NCBI RefSeq assembly: GCF_007655135.1 | Contig: NC_045128.1 | Span: forward strand, 24,088,811-24,152,810 | Source: Punica granatum | Lineage: Eukaryota > Streptophyta > Magnoliopsida > Myrtales > Lythraceae | DNA: 64,000 bases | Reading direction: 5' to 3' | Part shown: positions 11,901 to 22,526 of the stretch, piece by piece | Layout: each line of letters begins with the position of its first letter | Numbering within the stretch: the stretch's first letter is position 1 | Notes under the pieces: model-generated | Databases searched by the model: none | Told to the model about the DNA's origin: nothing | What the model saw: the letters and a program-made list of their open reading frames with translations, nothing else | Made by a program: the position numbers and the translations under genes

Positions 11901-12677
11901 TTCATTTTCAGGAGGAATGCTCGTCGGTAGAACTGCAGGTGCGGCATGAGTAGGCGTGTTTGGCTCAGTGGGAGGAATATTTAGAGGCGGTGGAGTTTGG
12001 TAGGAGAAGCTCATTTGGGTTTGTGGAGCTTGGAAGGAAAAAGGTTCCGTAGTGGGAGCAGGGATTTGCGTGATCGCGACTGGAGGAAGCGTCGGTGGTG
12101 GAACGGTATAAATTGGAGATTGAGTAGGCATGGTGAGCGGCGGCAAAGTGATCATTGCGGGCTCTGTTGATAGGAATGCCGTGGGTGGAAATGGCACTGA
12201 TGTAGGAGCCGGTGGTGGTGGCATAGGATCACTGACTGGGCTGATTGTCGGCACATATGTCATTGCCGGAAAAGACATATCTTCGCTATCAGTCACATAA
12301 ATAGGAGGGTCGATCGGATTCCGATGAACAGTTGTCCTGCGTTCAGGAGGCGGAGTGTGGCTCGAGGAAGCTCGGTTTTGATCCCGAAGCATAGCCATGA
12401 GCTCTGTCATATTGGTGTTCATGTTAGCAGCCAACTGATTAACGATCCCTTCAAGTGCAGCAAAACGTACGGGATCGACAACATTGGATGCCGCCTGTGC
12501 AGGAGAAGAGAAATGCGTTGGAATAGCACCGGAATACGCTGTAGATGCTGGGGATGATATCACGCGTGTGTCTTCCGGAATGGACTGTGCAGGCATCGGT
12601 GGCGCGTCTTGCTCCGAGATAACAGGTTGTTGCTCTTCGGCCATTTTTCCGCGTGCCCGAGTAGGGTATCGATGCAA
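5895..12677 (-). CDS. Gag-Pol polyprotein of element 1 (2260 aa, frameshifted at its C-terminus)
   Basis: One open frame carries the whole replication machinery in Ty3-gypsy order. Proline-rich N-terminus; Gag at about residues 295-460; zinc-knuckle variant C630-x2-H-x5-H-x4-C644; aspartic protease at about 895-1000 with D906-N907-G908 at the active site; a G-patch-like segment at about 1057-1100; reverse transcriptase at about 1320-1540 with YVDD at 1488-1491; a first RNase H at about 1620-1755; a second RNase H with YFDGA and EYEA motifs at about 1783-1905; integrase with H2007, H2014, C2045, C2048 and catalytic D2077, D2138, E2174 (D-x60-D-x35-E). The last about 30 residues are out of phase with the true tail at 5609-5971. 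Residue 12 is an alternative start (KMAEEQ). No intron or stop separates protease and RT. Confidence 0.95.
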   Translation of the reverse strand: MHRYPTRARGKMAEEQQPVISEQDAPPMPAQSIPEDTRVISSPASTAYSGAIPTHFSSPAQAASNVVDPVRFAALEGIVNQLAANMNTNMTELMAMLRDQNRASSSHTPPPERRTTVHRNPIDPPIYVTDSEDMSFPAMTYVPTISPVSDPMPPPPAPTSVPFPPTAFLSTEPAMITLPPLTMPTQSPIYTVPPPTLPPVAITQIPAPTTEPFSFQAPQTQMSFSYQTPPPLNIPPTEPNTPTHAAPAVLPTSIPPENEQEKRMKRMEETIRTLQAGTSRPDFGDSDWNLFPGMLLPPKIKIPDFKRYDGTKDPRHYLRHYHSKMLPYWDYEEFVIQTFQDSLTGSALDWFMTLKAGDIPTWTDLSQKFLDQYRFCAETPPTLLDLSMTEMKESQTFEAYATEWRGKAAKHIPPITERQQVQLFHSTLRGTYYSHLLAHTSSFSDLIEAGKKLDMGVKLGRIEDPARKKDTETPKKQTAGTSRRGKDATIGIVNSGHQASHPMSVDYTPALPISQPYAHPVQYVQPHQTPQAYFSTPPTVIQSQPPQPYPPVQVQQARLPASRPPQPAQRVPAPRTQQESAAQPRSRKQYTNLPAPPSHIFRQLLAGDKIKTEAPNPRFDPSMQNQNLRCEFHQGAPGHTLDTCWRLRDKIQEMIDARQISFNEVKPPNVRANPLPDHGSGSGPSVNMISIAAIEEEEDTQKASTPFAINYAPVEVAFAPVPFVIEVPAKEPYHDSRVPWTYESEVASAELEMSAMGITRSGRVYQGPEPVDKGKAPAIEFSIAPKAVSFSTKKVTDQEAEDFMKVIKASEYKVVEQMSKSPAHISLLALLLNSEPHRNALLKVLTAAQVPKDTAPNRIEETVNSIFSNQISISEDEIPTEGQGHLRALHIVCKCNNHVVGRVMIDNGSALNVCPVSTLKQMNVDMSRIRASKTTVRAFDGSKRVVNGEIDLLIDVGPCSFSITFQILEIPNAFSLLLGRPWIHAAGAVPSSLHQKLKFFAEGKLITVNGEEDYAVYKETTIPYISIGEDQNLPFHSFDVISVIRDYGEVSPSRTDRMIGKVLLKNNYVPGTGLGARAQGILRPIEMEEYRNRRGLGFRPSCHEIMQARRGKHLHRLVAHYEKLYRSMPFPPLSQFFATPPQIMGGTSENSITETDDFSSDAVEAFLALPAIYAVTEETSSKVHIRPVQEDEELTNWTSIPLYSAIVADVLQSNPNHGYNDSDSLETHLGKSLPIYFGEGLDEDGRVPEIEESLHRLENHQLTSVEPTEDINIGKADEPRTLRIGTGLDPAQRARMIDFLTEYQEVFAWSYADMPGLDPSIVRHFLPLDTERFPPKRQHLRRQRADLLLCIKEEVIKQVDAGFLEVCNYSEWVANIVPVEKKNGKVRVCIDYRDLNRASPKDNFPLPHIDVLVDNTARHTQFSFMDDFSGYNQIQMAEEDKVKTTFITMWGTFCYKVMPFGLKNAGATYQRAMVTLFHDMMHKGIEVYVDDMIAKSKEGEDHLVNLKRLFNRLKKYKLRLNPAKCTFGVKSGKLLGFIVSEEGIKVDPDKVKAIMELPPPSTVREVRSFLGQLNYIARFIANLTNKCQPLFRLLRKNAAVEWDDECQKAFDTIKAYLIQPPVLVPPSPDRPLILYLTVRRQSIGCMLGQKDESSHAERAIYYLSKKFTEGESNYPEIEKMCCALVWVMQRLRQYTLYHTIRLLSKTNPLKYLLSTPSSMRNIAKWRCQLAEYDIEYVSRTSIKGQAIADHLAEFPIVDDTPIDSDFPDEKILQMSGEEEVTRWKMYFDGAVNSTGSGIGAVLISPEGRHFPVAAKIDFPCTNNIAEYEACILGLQAAIDLKVKELEVFGDSMLTIFQTLKQWKAKDPKLVPYHEYLEDLTENFKDISFTYTPRMKNQFADALATLASMVSITKENLIEPLEFEIAQGPSHCDVIDAVDGKPWYADIKHLLQTGQSPAFTDRHDRRTLRRIAANFFLSGETLYRRSFDATLLRCVDENEAQRLMEEVHEGNCGPHMNGLMLAKKLMRLGYFWSTMETDCVKHVRHCHLCQVYANQIRAPPNELHPMAAPWPFSMWGMDVIGPINPKASNGHLYILVAIDYFTKWIEAITLASVTAKTVARFLRRDIIARYGVPATIVTDNAKNLNNKLIDELCAQFKILHRNSSPYRPQMNGAVEAANKNIKKIIEKMTVNYRDWHEMLPFALLAYRTSIRSSTGSTPYSLVYGMEAVLPIEVEILYEDPCRVQAQGSRVGEATLRTAQSH

Positions 12678-12949
12678 CGCCAGTTGTTAGTACCTGTATA
12701 TGTGTAGGTGTATAAGTGCAATTGTTGTGTGTTAACCATCTTCGAGATGTAAATGACAATATATGAATGCATGAGATGTATGAGTTTAAAAACACTAATG
12801 CCATTACATCAGCTTGATTCACGTTTCTTAATTTACAAAGGCAGTCTGTTCAAAAGGAAACATAAACATTAAACCGCCAACTGTTACGACCCGTAGCTGA
12901 GTGAGCGCTACGCGGATTCTGTACAGGCAAAAACGCTCAGGAAATGAGC

Positions 12950-14446
12950 TCAAGGGTGGGAGATCCTGCGCGCTCTTGCCTGCGCTCGATCCAGCGTAGC
13001 GTTCAAACGCGCTATCTCCCTGTCTTGGCCGGCTACGAGTGCACGAGTTTGAACCAACTCGCTCTGAAGCTCTCTGTGATCAGTGAGTTCTGCACGAATA
13101 TCCACTAGCTCACAGCGAAGACGATCTCTTTCTGCCCTAATAACCTGCAACTCTGTGCGCGCGACTCCTCGGACTGAGCTCTCTGCATTTGAAATGTCTG
13201 CGTGCAATGTCGACAGCATCTGTGGCATGCGTAGCCGACGAACAGGTGCGAATCCATATGGATGGAACTGCATCACATACGCTGCTGTAGCTGCGAAAGC
13301 TCGCTCCTCGTCAGTGGGATGTTATGGGAAATACAGTTGCTGGACGATGCGCGTGCTCCATAAGCGTCGGACCTCTCTAACCCGTAGAATCCTATCCGGG
13401 AGTGAAATTGTGGTGTTTGCCCACCTGAAGCGGTGTGAAGTGCGATCTGCGTCTATAGGAATATCTTGTAGCCCACCGAGTTGTCTGATGACTCGGGATG
13501 GAAAGATAAGTGTGCTCCCCAAATGACTGATTAAGGGAAGTCCTATAACCGAAGGACATCCCATGATCATGGGACCGCCAGGATTCCAACGTGTAGTCCA
13601 TAAAAACTGTGCTGGGGTGAGCTCTTCCATAAACCGCATCCAGTCGGTGTAGTTACGGTCGGAGGGTCGAAACACATGAAGTAAACGAGCGATGAGTGAT
13701 CGTTCGTCAGTGATACATGAAAAAGGATGAGATAAGCCGAACGGTCTAATGTGTGCTAGAAGCCAAATCTGAAGCAAATGTGGAGATCCTCTCATTCTGC
13801 CCCGTCGATTCCCTCGTACATAGTCAAGAGACCGAATGGTCTCAGCCAAAACGGCTTCCACATAACTATGGCCTCCTACCACTTGGAGGATGACCTGAGC
13901 AAGTGCCCCGTCTGTGAAGTTCGACGAGTACGGGAATAGCATAGTCCCGAAGATGAGCAAAAGAAACCCGTGACAAGCGTCCCGCTGATAAGACTCTCCC
14001 GTGGCATTCAGAGCACGGGTTTGTATGAAATCTATGAGCCATGTAGTCCTAATGCTGTGCTCCCCTCCATACTGCAACTCGCAATGAACTTCTTCGTTGC
14101 GGAGACCTAAAAGGACGGCTAGTCTGTTCTGTATCGTGGCAAACTGGTTAGGCACCACGATGTCATGAATCGGTGTAGACAGCTGAAAAAGTGTCGCATA
14201 TTCTTCTACTGTAGGGGCTAACTCTGTCCCATGAAAGCTAAAAACGGCTCGCTGAGTGTCCCAGAAACTAATAGCAGTTCTGAGTAGGGTCCAATCAACG
14301 GGAGAATCGGCGAGTAATGGTAGGTCTCCTATGAAGAGCCGGAGAAATGCACGGTCTACTGGACGGAATATGTTCCAAAGGCGAGTAATGTCCGCAGACG
14401 GTGTGATGATGATATCCAGCCTAGGACAGGGACGCGGGCGATCCAT
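12950..14446 (-). pseudogene. ORF1 of element 1 (DUF7745 / plant-mobile-domain-like), one internal stop
   Basis: The first 374 codons (14446-13325) give a protein of the DUF7745 / plant-mobile-domain type found as the extra upstream ORF in Ogre-like elements: FIGDLPLLAD, then ISFWDTQRAVFSF and GTELAPTVEEY, then LLQIWLLAHIRPFG and IRQLGGLQDIP. A TAA at 13322-13324 interrupts it. The frame stays open after the stop and continues, without any indel, through 12950, where heptad-rich ERDRLRCELVDIRAEL and RAQARARR form a likely coiled coil. The homologous ORF1 of element 2 reads through at this position, so the stop is a nonsense change, about 498 codons in all. The role of ORF1 is unknown; a nucleic-acid or chromatin role is only a guess. 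Confidence 0.85.
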
Positions 14447-15039
14447 TCTTACCTAAATGGATAAGATATTGGTTTAATGTTTATAAACAAACTGATGCAA
14501 TGTCCTAGTTTGTTTTGAAAATATGCATGCAGGTGCAGAAAATAAATTATAGCACGAGTTCTTTACATTATACAACACTCCTTTAGTGAAAACAACAAAA
14601 GGCTCGCCTAAAAGAAAAACTACGAGCCGACTCAAAGACTCAACTTTTGGGTCGGTTGGTGGCGTGAAGGTTATTTTTTTGGTCCAGCATGACGGTCCTT
14701 GTTTATGCATGGTTTCAGTGCTCTACTGGGAAAACCACTAACTAGGGATGGGGGCTCCCGATTCAAGGGCGTCAATTCCTTGAAATCGGGCGAGGATCTT
14801 TGGGGGCCGGTTCGGTGGCGGAGCCGACTCGATCCGTTCCCTTACTCGGAACCTCTGACTAACCTAGCTTCCTAAATCGGCGCCCGTGGGATTTCAGGCG
14901 AGGTACCTAAATCCACTAGAATGATGCAATGCAAGTGTAGAAAGTAAAGGTGCATAAAGTAGATAAGCGGAAAATTACAGGAAGCGGTGAATGAACATGC
15001 AAGCAAGCAAACGAATCGAGCCTGAACCCACTAAGTATG
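14447..15039 (-). other. Leader between PBS and ORF1 of element 1
   Basis: 593 bp with no credible ORF. It presumably carries the packaging signal and 5' UTR, but no motif could be identified. Confidence 0.5.
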
Positions 15040-15057
15040 TCCCCAGTGGAGTCGCCA
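15040..15057 (-). other. Primer binding site of element 1
   Basis: Minus strand reads TGGCGACTCCACTGGGGA, three bases after the LTR end (ACA-act-TGGCG). The same site with one difference follows the LTR of element 2 at 60401-60418. Ogre-type elements use this kind of PBS; I recall tRNA-Arg as the primer but cannot check it here. Confidence 0.85.
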
Positions 15058-15060
15058 AGT

Positions 15061-18000
15061 TGTACGGACCCGAATGTGGACTCTCGTCGGGGCCCGCATT
15101 GCGCGCTTTTGGATCGCGCGGCTTGGTCGGAACGTCCACCTTCCCGTGGGGATGCGCGTCGGACACGCGTGAGAGAAGGAGTCGCCACTTATCATTTTAC
15201 GACCCGACGGTCGAGGGCGGATAAGTTACCCGGGTCTAGGGGTATGGAACACCTAGTTTGTTGTTAAGGCATTGGTCTGTGCGGAACCGGAAAGTCCGTG
15301 TTCGGGGGTTCATGTTACGTGCGGGCCTATATCCCGCACGCCCTTTCGGTACTCTGGTTTGCTAGGCTTGCATGTTTTATTATTTACCGCGTGAATTAAG
15401 CTGCACTCGGCTCGCACGTTTTGACACCGGAGATTCGATGAACCAAACGATGTCGGTTGAGAAGCCGAGAGAGAAGTAAATCTATATGTCAGGGAATTGG
15501 TTCACAATTTTGCGTTACAGTTCATCGAACCATGGAGGTTGAATCCCTGCGTGAACCAGAACCGCGAGATCTTGGATTTACTTGTGTCTGGGCAAGCACT
15601 AGACCGACTCGATTAATTCGACTCTCAGACCGTTCGCTCACCGACTGGAATTCTTACAGAATAAATGTACAAAATAAAATCCTTACAATACTCTCGAAAA
15701 CAATAAATACAAATTACAAAAGGGTCGAATTCCAGTCGTTTCGCGTTCGGTTATTATTCCACTCTAACTCACCGTGAGCTTAGGGAAAAGACCGAAGAAC
15801 TGAAATTCAATGGACGCTCTCACTGAATAGGGCGTTGGACCCTGTGAGTGTTGATTAGGGTGTTGAACCCCGTGCTCGATGATTAGGGTGTTGAACCCTA
15901 ATATTATTCGGCCTAAGGATCAGGCTCGACCCGCATGGCAAACAGGTGCGGAAAGATAACACGCAGCAGGTTAATAACAGACAAGGTGTTTGTTATTGTC
16001 GTGTTTACGTGTTTTAACAAGTTGTTAATCCGGGGTATTTTGGCATGCAAATCCTACCCTAGATAAACAAACACGTGCCAATGTTTTAGCATTCAGCTTT
16101 GTTTTGAGAACTTGACGAAGAGAGTCAAATCTCAGGTGTGTGGATTGCTTTTACAGTTGTTCTGTATTGTGACACTGAATCACCACTGAATTAACCAAAC
16201 TCGTGTTTTGACTCTAGATTTGGAATCTAGAATTCCTCCTAACCCTTATCTAGTGTTAGGTTAGGTCGAGTGGAAGGTTAATCAACATTTTTTTGCATGT
16301 TTTCTGACAGAGATAACCATTCTAGTTGCCCGAGTCTATGTTAGGATAACAGAAACTCATCAGTTAGATAAGAAAGGGCTATGCAGATGAACCTGCGCCT
16401 GAATAGGTAGCCCATTCTTATCCCGTACTGTAGTGTTTCTGTCATGCTAACCCTAAAGGTGCCGCTGAATTGTGAAAAGACGATTTTGCCCTTTATTTGA
16501 AAATTGTTTTCAGAAAAGGGGAAAACATCGCAGTGCGGGCCGCCTCGGCCTGTAGCCGGTGTCAACCAAATCCCTGGATCATCCAGGGTTATGCAAGAAC
16601 CCCGGAAAAGCCAAGGAACCGGTCGATCTGCCCGGAAGTGATCTAGAAAGATCTTCTGTATCGTGACCTAAGCTACCTGAAATCAGGTAAAAACTCAAGT
16701 TGAGACACAGAAGCCCTTTTTAGACGTCCATGCTACATCGGACCGCATGTTTCGGGTTTTGAAATTGATAAGTTTGAAAAGGGCACCAACGTCCTTTGAC
16801 GACTCGTCGACGCGAGTTATCAGTTAATGTCCAATTCGGGTAAACTTTATCAGTGTGAAGTGGGTTTAATCATGTGAGCGTCCCGATTAACCCGTTTGTG
16901 GAATTAATGCTTAAGGGTTGTGCCGAATGCATTAATTATGAAAACGATTCGTGATTCGACGACCAAGACGATTCCATAAGGATCGAGGATAATTTGGTCC
17001 AATAACCGAAACTACCCTCGTAACCGAATGGACCCGAATGAGTCATCGATACTCAAATCCATGCATGTTATGTTCTGAAAAGACATTTTCATGCGATATC
17101 GTGACAATAATGTAAATTGTAAATTACACGAAAGCCGAGAACGGACTCAAAACGGGAAGAGGAAGCCTTATGCAACCCGTACGAGTCTAAGAGGCTCTCA
17201 GTTACTTCTCCTTGGAGATAGCCGAGAGGTCCCATGGCCCTAATGGGGTTCCACGAGGTTTCCCCGTCTCATTTCAAATCATTCCTCGCATGCTTAAACG
17301 TCAAACATAATAAATGACACGATTAAACGAAAGTCGGTATTGCCATGATTTGAATAACGCATTCGAACATGCAAACATGCACAAACAAGTTATTTAAGGA
17401 ATCGATAAAACAATACCGACTTCATGTGCGTGAGAAAATACGATGAAACTCGGGAATCAAGCTTGGATCGGGTCAAGAAGATCGTTCCTTGCCCGAAAGG
17501 AGCAAGAGAGCATTCGGTCGCCTCCCTTGGAGGGAAATCCGTGAGCTCTTTGCCTTTCCCGGGTCGGGATGTTCTTCTCGACTACGATCCAAGTGTTTCC
17601 CGACATGCTAGCATATAAATCGAGGATAAATATGCATGGTATAACATGGAAAGTGCATAAAGATTAAAACTTGGAAATAAAACATACATAAAACCCCTTA
17701 TAACTCCATAAACACAATGAGAATGTAAAAGTCCTAGCTCCTCTAAGTCGGGAATGGCCATACCTAGTCCCGAGATGCGGGATGGGACCTTCAAGAGTCG
17801 GGTTGGACCGTTGATGGGTCGGATTTGGGCTGTTTTCGTTGAACAGACCCGAATGGCATCAAACAGACCCGGCTGAAATACTGGACAGACCCGACTAGCA
17901 CAAGTCGGGTCGGACGTCGCCACGGAGGTTCCCGATGGAATTTTGAGGCAAGGTCAGTGTCTCCTGACTCCTAACTGACCCCCGGAGGTGACTGTGGTGG

Positions 18001-20370
18001 TCGTTTGGTCCCAGAGTTATCGGGTCGACCCGTATAGCCCTGCAAAGATCACGGAAAACCGAGCATGTCTGGAAATTCGGACCCGTCTGGCACCAGTCGG
18101 GTCGGACATCGCCACGGAGGCTCCCGATGGAATTTGTGAGCAAGGTCAACGGCTCCCGACTGCTAACTCACCTCTGGAGGTGGCTGTGATGGTCGTTTTC
18201 CGAAAAGAGTCTCGGATCGACCCGATCTGCAAGAAAACCGCACAAACAGTCAGAAATTTCGACCCGACTGGGCAGTCGGGCTGTTTCTTCTTCCTGGGGT
18301 TAAACCGACGGGTTTTTCTTGGATTTCTTGACTCCTTGACACCCTAGGGTTGTGTGGGGAGGTGATTGATGGGTTTTGGTAGCTCAAACCGACTTGGAAA
18401 GGCTTGAAACCCGGTTTGACAGTTTTTACCCGTGAAGGACCAAATCTGTCCAGATTTTGTTCAAGGCTGGTTCTATGGCTTAGAGGCTTCAAACTTAAAA
18501 TCTAAGTTCAGAAATGGATAGAGGGGGTCAAAAACATGTGGGATATGAAGTTTGGTAAAGTTTGGATTTAAGCCGGGATGGATTCCGACTTAAGACTTTG
18601 CCCGGTTTTGCTTGGTTTTGCTTGCTGGAAATAGCTGAAGATTGCTGCGGTTTGCTATGGAGTTTGAGAGCTTTTGGAGAGTGAGAAATGCTAGAGAGAG
18701 AGTCCTTGAAGGTCCCCCCCTAAGTTAATGACTTAGAAAGTATATATAGGCTATGCTTAAGTGCAATTAAGTGTGAAAAGTGCAATTAAGGGGCATGGAT
18801 TAGGAGATCCGAATTTGTTTAATGAAGGAAGAAGATATTCTTGCAAGTGGCATTGATGGAGAAGAGATAAAACATTAATGAGCATTGATGGGGAGTTGGA
18901 GTGCAAGAATGAAACACTTAGATATTTTAGGGGATAAGTGTGCAAGTTGTCTTCTTATCTTCATGGAGATGAAGAAGACCAAGGAGAGGACACCTAGGGC
19001 AAGGATGGGGCGGCTAGGCCTAATCCGTGGGTCCCACGACCTAAGAGAAGAATCCGGGAGAAAGCTCGGGTCTCGATTGGTCGCGTATTCGAAGTTCGTG
19101 GTTCGTGATTGAACGTTGAATTGTCGATCTGCGCGAGAAAACGGGTTTAATGAGCCTTAGATTGGCATTTTTCATGGAGAAATGTCCCGAAAGCATATGA
19201 GGCTCGGAAGCCGGTTTTGCTCATTACAGATGACCAGAGCGAAGTCGTCCGCTTCTGACAGCATATCTTGTGTCTGCATCTCACGTTGGTCATTTTGACA
19301 TCAATTGTCAGACAACGTGAACAATTATCCCTTAAGCCGGTAATGCTAACGTGGGGCCGGAGACGTCCTAGGAGGTCGAAACTGGATTTCTCAGGATGAC
19401 TTCTGAGTTGCTTAGGCACTCCAGAGATTACTGTAATCTCTGTTTGTCAAGGTCAGACCTCCAAGGACTTGAAGAGTGTATCTGAGACCTCTAAAGCACT
19501 GTTCGAGAGATCTATATGAGTTGTGTGATTTATTCCGACGATTCCACATTGAGCCTTGAGAAGGCTAGCATTGTGTAACGTAAGCACTCGGCATCAAGTT
19601 TCCCCAAAGAGGACCTCCGGATATGGATTTCCGCTGAAAATGGTCATTTCCGCTCCTCGGAGGTTACTCGGGAAACCGTGAAGGGTTTTGCCGTCTGTTT
19701 TGCCCCATTGTGAATGTCTGCTAGAGTTTTCTGGGCAATGCGGTATGAACTTCATTTGCCGTAATTCCATCAGACCGTTCTCCGGCTATGCTCTTCTGAA
19801 GAGGGGTATGCTTGTTTTGCCGTTCGGAAGTCATTAGAGGTATCTGTGTGACTTCCAAGAAACAATCTGAAGCATTATTCATGCTCTGTGTGCTGATGGG
19901 GCATGGCCGCGTCTGATATTTGGCATTAACTTTTCTCCAGGAAACCGGCATTTTTGGACTTCCACTGAAAAGTTGTCTGTATACAGAAAGTTGTTCTGTA
20001 TAGAGCAGATGATTTGCAAAATGCCTTTGGGGACACTTTTCATCTATTTGGCATTGAAGTGGATTTTTGGAGTCCAATATTGGCTATCTTCCGATGACCG
20101 AGCGAACTATCGGAAAATAGTACCGTCCATGTGATATACTGAAAATGCCGGTTTTGGACATTGTTGGATTCTTTGGTCGCTCTGTTGCCCTTTGGTGACC
20201 CCTAGAGTCCTTTTGTCATGTCCATGGGCCGTTTGCTCAATTTTGCCAACTTGAGGATAAATAGTGATTTCTCGCTCTGCCGAGCCGTTTTCTGTGTTCT
20301 GCTCAAGTCGTGGCTTGGATCATTGCTAATATCATTGTTTGGAATGGTGAGCCAAAATGGGGTGCTGACA
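15061..20370 (-). repeat. 5' LTR of element 1 (5310 bp)
   Basis: On the minus strand it runs from TGTCAGCACC (20370) to GGTCCGTACA (15061), giving TG...CA ends. The right 3279 bp match the 3' LTR; the left 2031 bp are present only once in this window. The TATA motif at 18741-18748 puts U3 at roughly 20370-18715 and R/U5 at the remainder. No gene is present; ORFs in it are chance frames duplicated in the other LTR. Confidence 0.93.
18741..18748 (-). promoter_or_regulatory. TATA box of the element 1 5' LTR
   Basis: Minus strand reads TAGCCTATATATACTTTC. The match to the plant TATA consensus is good. It lies 1.6 kb into the LTR in the direction of the element's genes and is conserved as atatatataggt near 27330 in the diverged LTR copy. 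Transcription would start near 18715. Confidence 0.6.
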
Positions 20371-22526
20371 TTCATAACATGTGCAAATTAAATGTAAGAG
20401 CCAATGATGATTGAAACACGCATAAATTATCATTTTTCTTTTTTTCTGCAAAAAGTGCATACATATATATATATATATGGATTGAAATTATGTTCTGTCC
20501 GATGCAATAACAAATTTTTTTATAAAATAAATCAATTTACCAAAAATAATAAGAGATGCATGATTAATTTAATCCTCTTAGTCTAGAATGAAGAAGCAAA
20601 ACATCCTGACTCCGAGAAACTGAGAACAAGTTCACTTCGTGCTCATCATACGCTCAACGTGTTGCACGCTCAATGAGTTCGAGATTAGCCCCATGTTTAG
20701 ATTGCGGAACGGAGACATGTGCAAATCGAATAACAACAAAGGCATACATCACGTCCAATCGAATTGAAAAAAAAATTATCAGGTTGCCATCACTATCAGA
20801 TCAGTTCACCCAAATAGAGAATTTGGTTCATGATTGAAACACGAGGAAACAAAGGCACACAGGATGACAACTCCAATAAGAGAAAGCTGTCAATTTTTTT
20901 TTATTTTTGCTGCAAAGCCTTCAAATTAATCTTTCCATAAACCAATCCGCAACACAAATAAACGAATAGGCTTATCTAATCATCATCCTAGTCAACGAAT
21001 CAGATCGAAGAAGCAAAGCAACCTAGGCCAGAGATTTAATTGAGCACAAGTGCAATTCAGTGCTCACCGGCTCTAATTTTAATGCATCCGTTTGTAGGCG
21101 CGGCCGCTGGACTTCTTCCTCTCGTCTTGCTTGGCCAACTTTGATGTCTGCTAGGAGAAAGGATAGTGCGAGAAAGGACAAAGGCTAGTAAAAAAGAAGA
21201 AAAAAAGAAAAAATATATTAGAGCAGAAAAATCAGTTAAGAGACATGGAGACTGATGTAGAGATGGAGGAGACTTAGCTTCGGAGGCGATCATCAACTCG
21301 ATGGCGAATGGGCAGTTTGGGCAGCAATGTAAAGAAGCACAACGACAAATAAAAGCAGTAAGGGAGGTGGTGAAGAGGAGACGATGGTGCCGGTTGTCGG
21401 GTTGGGGATGGCCGTGAGTTGAGGGAGCTGTGGGCGTTTTTTTTTTGGATCTCGGAATCCGGAGGAAGAAGAGAGGAGAGGAGCTATGGGAAAAACCAGA
21501 GGAGGGAGTTGTGGCGGCTAGGGTTTTTAACGAGGGAGTCTGCGTTTTTAGGAAAGGAGGCAGCTGGAGGAGAGAAGTCAGGGTGTTGTGCTAGCTGTCA
21601 CCAATAGTACATGAGCTGATCTGAATATTCCGAATTTTCCTGAATTTCTCATGAACCTTTCAGTCTATCTGATATTTTTCCTTGATCTCTACATGAGTTG
21701 GGCACATCCTCGTAAAATTTGAAGATCGTTCGGCCTCGGGAAGTTCCAAAAATAATTATTCTTTGACAGCTGGCCCGAATAGAGAGATTTGGTTATGATC
21801 TGTGAGAATATATTCGATTCTGTACTAATCTAGCCAAAAATATCTCCTATTTCTTTTTATTTTCTGAATCTTCAGTGAATTATGAATCCAATGACGTTGG
21901 CCATACTTGAAAATACGAAGAATTGAATTTTTTTATGGATTTTCTCCCTCGATTGATAGAGTCTGTCCTGGTTTAACAGTTTCGAGCCTGGTGCGCTCAA
22001 AAATTCATAACTCTCTCTCCGTATTGAATCTTGGAATGAACGACCCATCAAATCGAACCTAACTCGATTTCCTAGGTCAAGTATATGGAATTCACCCTTT
22101 TAGGTTCAGGATTGACTGTGATATGATGCGTCGAATCCCATGCTCGGGCTGTTGTATTCACTGTTTGGGCACCCCAGCTCCCACGAATTTTATCTTTTTT
22201 GCTCGAAAGGGCTCTCGACATGATTTTTGCATTGAAATGTCCCTAACTCACCAAACCTTGATCTAAAAATATCAAACTTAGTTCCAGGATCCACGAAGAT
22301 AGTCGTTCTCATCGAAGAAAATGATACAGAGACGTGATTTCCCCTTTGTCCATTGCCTTCGGTTCGAATATTGATAATTCGTGCCTTACACTTCGAGATC
22401 AATTGTGAGTGCTGCAAAATTCCATATGTTGCCCTCGCCATTTTTTTGTTAGAGTCGTGGAACCCTAGTCGGGAGTCTTGTTGATGTCATATCCTAGAGC
22501 CGGTGGACCAAAATGGGGTGCTGACA
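20371..22526 (-). repeat. LTR-end fragment of another gypsy-type element
   Basis: The right edge reads gaccaaaatggggtgctgaca, the same terminal motif as the element 1 LTR. On the minus strand this region therefore starts TGTCAGCACCCC like an Ogre-type LTR, but the body does not match element 1. No PBS or coding sequence was found, so the fragment looks truncated on the left where element 1 inserted. Short ORFs here (for example 22190-22441) are not supported. Some short direct repeats (gattgaaacacg at 20410 and 20834) are visible. Confidence 0.5.

Larger units (their letters stand above)
1..20370 (-). mobile_element. Ogre/Tat-like Ty3-gypsy LTR retrotransposon (element 1), 3' LTR truncated by window edge
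   Basis: A near-identical direct repeat (1-3279 and 17092-20370, offset 17091) flanks an interior with PBS, ORF1, gag-pol and polypurine tract, all reading on the minus strand. From the PBS the full 5' LTR is 15061-20370, so about 2.03 kb of the 3' LTR lies left of the window and the whole element should be about 22.4 kb. The extra ORF1 before gag, the additional RNase H domain, the very long LTRs and the tandem repeats between pol and the 3' LTR are Ogre/Tat-lineage traits. Base 20371 onward (ttcat) is the candidate target duplication; its partner is outside the window. Confidence 0.93.

Noticed and set aside
12685..12691. TACTAAC (minus) just before gag, like a splice branch site
   Set aside because: One motif without a convincing donor/acceptor pair; not enough to propose an intron between ORF1 and gag.
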